From Hymenobacter aranciens (lineage in GTDB: Bacteria > Bacteroidota > Bacteroidia > Cytophagales > Hymenobacteraceae): a DNA stretch of 64,000 nt. Made by a program: the position numbers and the translations under genes. Location of the stretch: assembly GCF_030580865.1 (NCBI RefSeq), contig NZ_JAUQSY010000013.1, positions 62,001 to 126,000 of the forward strand. Reading direction: 5' to 3'. The notes beneath the pieces are model-generated. The model was not told where the DNA came from. It ran no database searches and saw only the letters and a list, made by a program, of their open reading frames with translations. This document shows, in pieces, positions 35,959 to 43,084 of this stretch; the first letter of the stretch is position 1, and every line of letters starts with the position of its first letter.

Positions 35959-36280
35959 GAACGCGACAATAAAAAGTGCAATTTTTCAAGTGCTGCTGCC
36001 GGTGCTTGTGCCGACCGACTGCAAACGTGCCCGGAGAATGATTCAGCGGACTTGGTGTCGAAAGTAGAACATGATTTGGTAATCGCAACTGAAAAAAACG
36101 GCCCATTTTCAGCGGATTAGCAGAATAACTATCGGCAACGTTTCCGAAAACGTTGCCGATAGTTATTTTTCCGATAAATTCCCCAAAAAAAGTTTTGGCC
36201 CCGGTGCAAGTCCAATTGCCTGGACGTTCTTTCACTCTCCACTACTCCTGGCTCATGGTCTGCTTTAAATACAATTTATC
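35959..36280. other. Divergent control region of the glucuronoxylan locus
   Basis: 322 bases between uxuA and the regulator gene. It holds a 44-bp inverted repeat (36124-36167) and, in the uxuA leader, ACGTTTGCAGTCGG on the minus strand (about 36016-36029), a 14-base word also found inside aguA at 34378. Several A/T runs suit promoters, but I cannot place -7 boxes with confidence. Confidence 0.55.
36124..36167. promoter_or_regulatory. 44-bp inverted repeat, probable LacI-type operator
   Basis: Perfect 20-base arms around a CCGA centre; the inner part reads GGCAACGTTTCCG and its mirror CGAAAACGTTGCC. Each arm therefore contains its own AACGTT core, 12 bases apart, as if two LacI-type sites had been placed head to head. 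It lies about 165 bases from the uxuA start and 114 from the regulator start. It is followed by ATTTTT on the plus strand, so a terminator role cannot be wholly excluded, but no gene reads into it. Confidence 0.7.
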
Positions 36281-37456
36281 GTGATAAGCTGCGTCAAATG
36301 CCAGCTCACCGAGCCGGTGCTGAAGGCGGGGTTCGTGCGCGGGCGGCAGCGGTATTTCTGCAAGGCCTGCAGCTACCATTTCACGGCCGAAAGAACCGAG
36401 CCCACACCCAAGCGCCGGGCCCAGACCACCATCGGCGACATTGCCAAGGCGGTGGGCGTGGCGCCATCCACGGTATCGCGGGCGCTGAACGGGCACGTCG
36501 ATATCAGTCCCGTCACCCGGCAGGCCATTGTAGACGCCGCCCGGCAGCTCGACTACCATCCTAACCTGCTGGCTCAAAGTCTTAAGAATCGTGAAACGCA
36601 TACCATTGGCGTTATTATCCCCGACATTGAGCGGCCGTTTTTTGCCACCGTGGTCAGTGGTATCCAGTCGGTAGCCACCGAGGCGGGCTACCGGGTAATG
36701 ATTTGCCAGTCGAAGGAATCGTACCAGACCGAGGTGAGCAACGTGCAGGCCTTGGTAGCCAGCCAGGTAGATGGCCTTCTCATCTGCCACTCGCGCGAAA
36801 CCAAGAACTTCGACCACGTGAAGCCGCCGGCTTGCCGGGGCATTCCGGTCATTCACTTCGACCGCGTGAGCAACGAGGTGGACAGCGCCAAAGTCATTCT
36901 GGATGACTGGAATGGCGCGTTCACCGTCACCGAGCACCTCATTCAGCAGGGGGCGCGGCGGGTGGCCATCCTGGCCGGGCCGGCCGAGCTGCTCATCAGC
37001 CGCAACCGCCTGGCCGGCTACCAGCACGCGCTGAAGCGCTACCAGCTGCCGTTGCGGCCCGAATACGAGGCGCACATTGAGTTCCAAACCGAGGAAGCGG
37101 TGGCAACGCTGGATACCTGGCTGGCGCTGCCGGAGCCGCCCGACGCCATTTTTGCCGTCAACTATACAAATGCCTTCGACCTGCTGGTGGCGCTGAAGAA
37201 GCGCGGCGTGCGCGTGCCCCAGGATGTGGCGGTGGCCGGCTTCGGCGATGAGTTTATGGCCGCCATGATTGAGCCGGGGCTGACGACCGTTGATTTACAC
37301 CCGTACCGCATTGGGCAGCAGACGGCCCGGCTGTTTCTGGAGCAGGTGCAGCAGCAGGAGAATTTCCAGCCGCGCACCTTCGTGATTTCCGGCGACTTGA
37401 TTATCCGGCAGTCGTCGCTGAAGGGGAAGGGCGAGACGTTTGCGCTGGGGATTTAG
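36281..37456 (+). CDS. LacI-family regulator with N-terminal transposase-like zinc ribbon
   Basis: A 391-residue transcription factor. Residues 1-37 form a zinc ribbon with two CxxC pairs (CVKC at 4-7; CKAC near 28-31, within GRQRYFCKACSYHFT) like that of IS1-type InsA proteins. Residues about 48-100 are a LacI helix-turn-helix (TIGDIAKAVGVAPSTVSRAL with hinge YHPNLLAQSL), and about 108-380 a periplasmic-binding-protein-like sugar sensor. It probably controls the adjacent glucuronoxylan locus through the palindrome at 36124. The start is GTG, preceded in frame by a TAA at 36266-36268; any later start would cut the zinc ribbon. Confidence 0.9.
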   Translation: MISCVKCQLTEPVLKAGFVRGRQRYFCKACSYHFTAERTEPTPKRRAQTTIGDIAKAVGVAPSTVSRALNGHVDISPVTRQAIVDAARQLDYHPNLLAQSLKNRETHTIGVIIPDIERPFFATVVSGIQSVATEAGYRVMICQSKESYQTEVSNVQALVASQVDGLLICHSRETKNFDHVKPPACRGIPVIHFDRVSNEVDSAKVILDDWNGAFTVTEHLIQQGARRVAILAGPAELLISRNRLAGYQHALKRYQLPLRPEYEAHIEFQTEEAVATLDTWLALPEPPDAIFAVNYTNAFDLLVALKKRGVRVPQDVAVAGFGDEFMAAMIEPGLTTVDLHPYRIGQQTARLFLEQVQQQENFQPRTFVISGDLIIRQSSLKGKGETFALGI

Positions 37457-37582
37457 GCGGCGGGCGCTGCCATAAAACAACCTCCGCCCGTTCGGGTTGA
37501 CTTGCTACGCCGCCGCCCGGTCAACGCCAGCGGGCCCAACTACGTATTTCCTGCTTCCTTCACTCCCTAAACTAATACGTTC

Positions 37583-38329
37583 ATGCTCAAACGTGATTTC
37601 CTGCGCAATACCTTCGCCCTGGCCCTCGGCACTCTGGTAAGCCCCGCCCTGCTGGCCCGCGCCAAGGACGAGCGGTTTCTGCGCGAGGCCCGCGCCACGC
37701 CCATTGCCGACGGCCCGTTTACGCTGCCGCCGCTGCCCTACGCCTTCGACGCGCTGGAACCGCACATCGATGCCCGCACCATGGAAATCCACCACGACGC
37801 GCATCACAAAACCTACGTATCGAAGCTCAACGACGCGGTGGTGGGCAAACCCCAGGAAAAGATGACGTTGGAGCAGCTGGTGGGCAGCGCCAGCAAGCAG
37901 CCCGACGCCGTGCGCAACAACGCCGGCGGGCACTGGAATCACTCGTTCTTCTGGCCGCTGCTGTCGAAATCCGGCGGCGGGCAGCCCACGGGCGCGCTGG
38001 CGGCGGCCATCACCAAGGACTTCGGCTCGTTTGAGAAGTTCAAGGAGGAATTCGGTAAGGCCGCCGCTGGGCGCTTCGGCTCCGGCTGGGCCTGGCTCAG
38101 CCTTAATAAAGCAGGCAAGCTCTTTATTTCTTCGACGCCCAACCAGGACAGCCCGCTGATGGATGTGCCGGGTATTGAGCGCGGCACCCCGGTGCTGGGC
38201 CTCGACGTGTGGGAGCACGCCTACTACCTCAAATACCAGAACAAGCGGCCGGACTATGTGGCCGCTTTCTGGAACGTGGTGAACTGGAATCAGGCCAACA
38301 CGAACTTCGACAAGGCCCGCAAAGGCTAG
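37583..38329 (+). CDS. sodA: Exported Fe/Mn superoxide dismutase
   Basis: A 248-residue superoxide dismutase with a normal catalytic region after a signal sequence. The leader has KRDFLR followed by a hydrophobic stretch, a KR variant of the Tat motif, so export of the folded metalloprotein is likely. Metal-site motifs are MEIHHDAHHKTYV, NNAGGHWNHSFFW and GLDVWEHAYYLKY; the GGH and QDSP features favour Mn or a cambialistic metal centre. It disproportionates superoxide outside the cytoplasm. It stands alone with a terminator downstream. Confidence 0.93.
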   Translation: MLKRDFLRNTFALALGTLVSPALLARAKDERFLREARATPIADGPFTLPPLPYAFDALEPHIDARTMEIHHDAHHKTYVSKLNDAVVGKPQEKMTLEQLVGSASKQPDAVRNNAGGHWNHSFFWPLLSKSGGGQPTGALAAAITKDFGSFEKFKEEFGKAAAGRFGSGWAWLSLNKAGKLFISSTPNQDSPLMDVPGIERGTPVLGLDVWEHAYYLKYQNKRPDYVAAFWNVVNWNQANTNFDKARKG

Positions 38330-38691
38330 GCTCGTTTCCCAGAACTTAATGGGCAAAGGCCGTGCTTCCATTCCGGAAAGCGCGGCTTTTTGCTGCGGTA
38401 GTACGCATGAAAACAGGGTTAAAGCAGCATGAAAAGGGTATTAAAAGCTTGCCTTTTGGGCGTTTAAGGTGGTAACTTCACCAAAAAATCACTTTCGCAA
38501 AGCTTCACAATCCCTGGGATTGGGTTTGACTGGATGGCGCAAAAGCTTGCGGGTCTTTTGGTTCGGGTAACTATGCAACTGCTGCGCCGGGTATTGGTAC
38601 CTGGCGGCATTTTCGCTATGGTCGAGCTTTTATCCCGCACCGCTCGTAAGCGCAACCATTCGGCTCACGATTTCTCTTTATTGGCACCTGC
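38330..38691. other. Intergenic region, sodA to secretion operon
   Basis: 362 bases. After the sodA stop there is a terminator-like stem (38354-38391); the rest is AT-richer with A-runs and holds no convincing gene or RNA. The promoter of the operon at 38692 should lie in the last 60 bases, which include TTTCTCTTTATTGG, but I cannot name a box. Confidence 0.5.
38354..38391 (+). terminator. Terminator of sodA
   Basis: AAGGCCGTGCTTCC pairs imperfectly (one G-U, one bulge) with GGAAAGCGCGGCTT, followed by TTTTTGC. Confidence 0.6.
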
Positions 38692-39711
38692 ATGGCCTCA
38701 AAAACTAAATTAGCCTTACCCCCGCCCACGCCCTGGCAGCGCCTCACGCGCATGCTTGACACGGAGCGGGAAACGATTCGCTACATCTTTTACTACGCCA
38801 TCGTCACGGGGCTTATCAGCCTGTCGCTGCCGCTGGGCACGCAGGCCGTATTCAATATGGTGTCGACCGGCGCCGTGTTCAGCAACACCTACATTCTCAT
38901 TGGGGTAGTGGTGCTGGGCGTGCTGCTGGGCGGCATCCTGCTGGTGGGCCAGATGACGCTGGTCGAGGCCGTCGAGCAGCGCCTCTTCGCCAAAGCGGCC
39001 ATTGAGTTTGCCTACCGCCTGCCGCGCATCAAGCCCGAAATGCTGGAGGACGAAAACCCACCCGAGCTGGTGAACCGCTTTTTCGACATTCTGACCGTGC
39101 AGAAGGGCCTGACCAAGCTGCTCATTGACCTGGTGTTTGCGGGGTTTCAGATTGTGTTCGGGGTGCTGGTGCTGTCGTTCTACCACCCGGTTTTTATTGG
39201 GCTGGGGCTGTTTATCATCCTGATGATGATAGTGGTGTACGTGATGAGCTACCGCCGCGCCCTGCGCACGAGCATCGACGAATCGGCGCACAAGTATGAG
39301 GTGGTGGACTGGCTGGAACAGGTGGCGGGCCAGCTGCCGAACTTTCGTGGGAGCGCGCTGGAGCGCAAGCGCGCGCTGGTGCGCACCGACGAGCTGACGG
39401 CCGAGTACCTGCACGCCCGCAACGCCCACTTCCGGGTGCTGAAGCAGTACTACTGGTGGTCGGTGGCCGTGCGCACGCTCATCACCGGCGGGCTGCTGAT
39501 TGCTGGCACGCTGTTCGTGGTGTCGCGGCAGATGACGCTGGGGCAATTCGTGGCCGCCGAGGTGCTTATCGTGCAAATCAGCGCCTCGATTGAGAAGCTG
39601 GTGGCGGGCATCAGCACCGTGTTTGATGTGCTGACGGGCGTGGAGAAGCTGGGGGCCGTGACCGACCTGCCGATGGAAGAAACCGAAAAGACCGACGTGT
39701 ATCATGCTTAA
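38692..39711 (+). CDS. ABC exporter transmembrane subunit without ATPase domain
   Basis: A 339-residue membrane protein matching the six-helix domain of type I secretion/peptide ABC exporters (RYIFYYAIVTGLISLSLPLG; LVEAVEQRLFAKAAIEFAYRLPRI; coupling region IDESAHKYEVVDWLEQV; last helices MTLGQFVAAEVLIVQISASIEKL). The protein ends exactly where the nucleotide-binding domain should begin (VEKLGAVTDLP then a short tail). No Walker A is present. It overlaps the HlyD gene by 8 bases and is followed by TolC, so it belongs to a tripartite exporter that must borrow an ATPase or work differently. Confidence 0.85.
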   Translation: MASKTKLALPPPTPWQRLTRMLDTERETIRYIFYYAIVTGLISLSLPLGTQAVFNMVSTGAVFSNTYILIGVVVLGVLLGGILLVGQMTLVEAVEQRLFAKAAIEFAYRLPRIKPEMLEDENPPELVNRFFDILTVQKGLTKLLIDLVFAGFQIVFGVLVLSFYHPVFIGLGLFIILMMIVVYVMSYRRALRTSIDESAHKYEVVDWLEQVAGQLPNFRGSALERKRALVRTDELTAEYLHARNAHFRVLKQYYWWSVAVRTLITGGLLIAGTLFVVSRQMTLGQFVAAEVLIVQISASIEKLVAGISTVFDVLTGVEKLGAVTDLPMEETEKTDVYHA

Positions 39712-41074
39712 CATATCCAACCAGAGCGTAGCCCCGGAGGTATGGGAAAACGAGCCGCAGCAGTCGTGCAAGGAGCTGATTGACCACCGCGGGGGCCGGC
39801 GGCTGGCCCGCGTGACCATCGCCATTGCGCTGGTGTTCATTGTGATACTTTTCCTGCCCTGGCGGCAGACCATTCAGGGCAGCGGTAGCCTGACCACGCT
39901 GCGCCCGCAGGACCGCCCTCAGACGGTGCAAAACCAGATTGCGGGCCGCATCGAGCACTGGCACGTGCGCGAGGGCCAGTTGGTGCAGGCGGGCGATACC
40001 GTCCTGACTATCTCCGAAATAAAGGACGAGTACTTCGACCCCAACCTGCCCGAGCGCCTGCGCGAGCAGCTGGCGGCCAAGGAAGGCAACGTGCGGGCCT
40101 ACGACGCCAAAATAGAAGCCACCGACCACCAGATGCGGGCCCTGAGCACCACGCTGCAGGTGCAGCTCGACGCGGCCCGCAACCGCGTGACCCAGGCCCG
40201 CAACACGGTGCGCATCGACAGCGCCGACCTGGTGGCGGTGACCAACTTTTTCCAGATTGCTCAGAACCGGCTGGCGCGCTACGAGGAGGGCTACAAGAAC
40301 GGCCTGTTCTCGCTGACGGACATTGAAACCCGCCGCCTCAAGCTGCAGGAGGACCGGGCCAAGGTGACGGCCCAGCGCAACAAGCTGCTCAACTCGCAGC
40401 AGTCGCTGGCCAACGCCGTTATCGAGCTGGCCAACCTGCGGGCCAAGTACCAGCAGGACCTGGCCAAGGCCGAGTCGGACCGCAGCTCGGCGGTGTCGAG
40501 CAAGGCCAGCTCGGAGGGCGAGGTAGCCATCACGCGTAATAAAATTGCCAACGTGGGCGTGCGCCGGGGGCTGTACGTGGTGCGCGCGCCCCAGACGGGC
40601 TACGTGGTGCGGACGCTGAAAGCCGGTATCGGCGAGACGATTAAGGAGGGCGAATCCATTGCCACGCTGCAGCCGGAGGCGCCGGTGCTGGCGGCCGAGC
40701 TCTACGTGCGGCCGATGGACGTGCCGCTGATTCAGCGGGGGCGGCAGGTGCGGCTGCAGTTCGACGGCTGGCCGGCGCTGCAGTTTTCGGGCTGGCCCTC
40801 GGTGGCGGTGGGCACCTTTGGCGGCACCGTGACGGTGATTGACGTGGTGAACAGCCCCAACGGCAAGTACCGCCTGCTGGTGCGCCCCAACGACCACCAC
40901 GAGAGCGAGCACGGCTGGCCTGCCCAGCTGCGTCTGGGCTCGGGCGTGTACGGCTGGGTGATTCTCGACTCGGTGCCGGTGTGGTATGAAATCTGGCGGC
41001 AGCTCAACGGCTTCCCGCCCAGCCTGCAGGAGGCGCCGGAGGAGGGCTCGCCGGTGAAAGCGGATAAGAAATAG
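39704..41074 (+). CDS. HlyD-family membrane fusion (adaptor) protein
   Basis: A 456-residue periplasmic adaptor with one N-terminal membrane helix (ARVTIAIALVFIVILFLPW), a split lipoyl domain (NQIAGRIEHWHVREGQLVQAGD ... VRAPQTGYVVRTLKAGIGETIKEG), a long coiled-coil hairpin (about residues 120-285) and a C-terminal beta-barrel region. It bridges the inner-membrane ABC subunit and the TolC channel. Translationally coupled by overlap with the preceding gene and 6 bases before the TolC gene. Confidence 0.92.
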   Translation: MLNISNQSVAPEVWENEPQQSCKELIDHRGGRRLARVTIAIALVFIVILFLPWRQTIQGSGSLTTLRPQDRPQTVQNQIAGRIEHWHVREGQLVQAGDTVLTISEIKDEYFDPNLPERLREQLAAKEGNVRAYDAKIEATDHQMRALSTTLQVQLDAARNRVTQARNTVRIDSADLVAVTNFFQIAQNRLARYEEGYKNGLFSLTDIETRRLKLQEDRAKVTAQRNKLLNSQQSLANAVIELANLRAKYQQDLAKAESDRSSAVSSKASSEGEVAITRNKIANVGVRRGLYVVRAPQTGYVVRTLKAGIGETIKEGESIATLQPEAPVLAAELYVRPMDVPLIQRGRQVRLQFDGWPALQFSGWPSVAVGTFGGTVTVIDVVNSPNGKYRLLVRPNDHHESEHGWPAQLRLGSGVYGWVILDSVPVWYEIWRQLNGFPPSLQEAPEEGSPVKADKK

Positions 41075-41080
41075 AGACGT

Positions 41081-42622
41081 ATGAGGAGTATTCAAGCCTT
41101 TGCCGTGCAACCCAGGGCGCGCCGTCTGCTGACGGCCGGGCTATTGCTGCTGCTCAGCATCGGAAGCGCCCGCGCTCAGGACCCCCGCCTGCCCACCCAG
41201 AAGCCGGGCCTGGAGCCCGCGCCGGTGCAGACGCAGCAGCTGGCCCAGGACCGCCCGCCGGCTGATACCGCCCACGTCTTCGCCCTGCTGGATTTGGCCG
41301 AGCTGGTCTTTACCAGCCACCCCATCGTGAAGCAGGCCCAGCTGCTCAGCGACGTGGGCCGGGCGCAGGTGCTGGAGGCCCGCGGCGGCTTCGACCCTAA
41401 GCTGGGCTCAGGGTTTGACCGCAAGCTCTTCGGCGGGACGGACTACTATAACAACTGGGCCAACGAGCTCAAGGTGCCCATCTGGCCGGGCGGCATCGAC
41501 CTCAAGGTGGGTTACGACCGGATGGTGGGCACCTACGTGAACCCCGAGCACCGCACGCCGCAGGGGGGGCTGGCCATAGCGGGCCTGTCGGTGCCGCTGG
41601 GGCAGGGGCTGCTGATTGATGCCCGCCGCAACGACCTGCGGCAGGCCCGCTGGATGCAGACCGCCGCCGAGGCCGACCGCGTGAAGCTGATTAACGAGGT
41701 GTGGCTCGATGCCCAGAAGGCCTACTGGAACTGGTACTTTGCCTACCAGCAAACGCTGCTCATCGAGGAGGGCGTGGCCCTGGCCCAGACGCGCTTCCAG
41801 GGCATCAGCCGGCGGGCGCTGCTTGGCGACCAGGCGCCCATCGACTCGGTGGAGGCCCAGATAACCGTGCAGGACCGCATCGTGCAGATGCAGCAGCAAG
41901 TGGTAGAGCAGCAGAACAACTTCCTGCTGCTCTCCAACTACCTCTGGAACAAGGATAGCCAGCCGGTGGAGCTGCCGGCCTACGCGGTGCCCCAGCGCCC
42001 GCCCATGCCCGTGGTCGACTCGGTGGAGTTTGCCCGCCTGCGCGATTTGGCCAGCAACCAGCACCCCACGCTCATCAAGCTCGACGCCAAGGTGCGGCAG
42101 CTGCGCATTGAGGAGAGCTACCGGCGCGAGCTGCTGAAGCCCACGCTCAACGTGAGCGGCTACCTGCTCAGCCGGGGCGACTTTTACCGCTCGGAGGTGC
42201 CTTCGTACTACGCCTTTGGGCGCGACAACTACAAGCTGGGGGTGGACTTTGCCTTCCCGCTCTTCCTGCGCAAGGAGCGCGGCAAGCTGCAGCAGGCCCG
42301 CCTCAAGGTGCTCGACGCGGCCCTGGAGCAGCAGCAGCAGCGCCGCACCATCACCAACCAGGTGAACGCCATTTACAACACGTTGAAGGCTTACGAGCGC
42401 CAGCTGGAGGTGCAGGCCCAGACCATTGCCAACCAGCGCCTGCTGCTGCGCGCCGAGCTCCAGAAGTTTGAGCTGGGCGAGAGCACCATCTTCCTCATCA
42501 ATACCCGCGAGAGCAAGCTCATCGACCTGCGCCTCAAGCAGGAGAGCATGCGGGCCAGCTACGAGAAGGCCCGGGCCGAACTGTATTACTACGCCGGCAG
42601 CCGCACGCTGCGCCCGGAGTAG
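41081..42622 (+). CDS. TolC-family outer-membrane efflux channel
   Basis: A 513-residue TolC-like protein with signal peptide (LLTAGLLLLLSIGSARAQ) and two alpha-helical coiled repeats, for example MQQQVVEQQNNFLLLSNYLWNKD and LEQQQQRRTITNQVNAIYNTLKAYERQLEVQAQ with GESTIFLINTRESKLIDLRLKQE at the end. It forms the outer-membrane exit duct for the exporter encoded by the two genes before it. No cargo gene is obvious nearby. The 21-bp tandem array starts 87 bases after its stop. Confidence 0.92.
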   Translation: MRSIQAFAVQPRARRLLTAGLLLLLSIGSARAQDPRLPTQKPGLEPAPVQTQQLAQDRPPADTAHVFALLDLAELVFTSHPIVKQAQLLSDVGRAQVLEARGGFDPKLGSGFDRKLFGGTDYYNNWANELKVPIWPGGIDLKVGYDRMVGTYVNPEHRTPQGGLAIAGLSVPLGQGLLIDARRNDLRQARWMQTAAEADRVKLINEVWLDAQKAYWNWYFAYQQTLLIEEGVALAQTRFQGISRRALLGDQAPIDSVEAQITVQDRIVQMQQQVVEQQNNFLLLSNYLWNKDSQPVELPAYAVPQRPPMPVVDSVEFARLRDLASNQHPTLIKLDAKVRQLRIEESYRRELLKPTLNVSGYLLSRGDFYRSEVPSYYAFGRDNYKLGVDFAFPLFLRKERGKLQQARLKVLDAALEQQQQRRTITNQVNAIYNTLKAYERQLEVQAQTIANQRLLLRAELQKFELGESTIFLINTRESKLIDLRLKQESMRASYEKARAELYYYAGSRTLRPE

Positions 42623-42709
42623 TCCGGCGGGGCAGCGTAGCTGCTGCTGCCTTTCTTCAGAAGGGATAATCCCGTACCGACCACGGCTGCCCAGTTTATG
42701 GGCAGCCGT

Positions 42710-42961
42710 TATCATGTGCTGCCCACCCGTTATCACGTGCTGCCCACCCGTGCCCACGTGCTGCCCACCCGTGCCCACGTGCTGCCCACCCGTGCCCACG
42801 TGGTTCGCACCCGTGCCCACGTGCTGCCCACCCGTGCCCACGTGGTTCGCACCCGTGCCCACGAGGTTCGCACCCGTACCCACGTGGTTTGCACCCGTGC
42901 CCACGTGGTTTGCAACCGTACCCACGTGCTGCCCACCCGTGCCCACGTGCTGCCCACCCGT
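42710..42961. repeat. Twelve-copy 21-bp tandem array with CACGTG cores
   Basis: Twelve uninterrupted 21-base units of the type GCCCACGTGCTGCCCACCCG+T run from 42710 to 42961. Variants carry GTTCG or GTTTG in place of CTGCC in the middle. Ten units keep the palindromic hexamer CACGTG; unit 1 has CATGTG and unit 8 has CACGAG. All reading frames stay open because 21 is a multiple of three (heptapeptides HVLPTRA on the plus strand). There are no unique spacers, so it is not a CRISPR array. Confidence 0.92.
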
Positions 42962-42988
42962 GCCCGGCACGTGGGCACGGGTGGGCAG
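42929..42988. other. Inverted end of the 21-bp array (hairpin)
   Basis: The last tandem units (42929-42950, CTGCCCACCCGTGCCCACGTGC) are followed at 42967-42988 by their exact reverse complement, a 22-bp stem with a 16-base loop. The array is thus closed by one inverted unit. Confidence 0.75.
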
Positions 42989-43032
42989 CAGCCGCACAGC
43001 ACTGTGGTGATGCCGAACGGCCGGTAGCAAAA

Positions 43033-43063
43033 AAGGACGGCCCGTGCGGACCGTCCTTCTGCA
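43033..43063 (-). terminator. Terminator of the T9SS type B gene
   Basis: AAGGACGG / CCGTCCTT stem around 10 bases. On the minus strand it is followed by TTTTTTGC (the run of A at 43029-43034), 22 bases beyond the stop at 43085. No T-run on the plus strand. Confidence 0.75.
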
Positions 43064-43084
43064 ATTGTTCGAGGTGGGGGAAGC

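Noticed and set aside
38464..38655. 63-codon minus-strand gene before the secretion operon
   Set aside because: No recognisable protein character, promoter or neighbour context.
42710..42961. CRISPR array
   Set aside because: Repeats are contiguous 21-bp units without unique spacers, and no cas gene is in the window.
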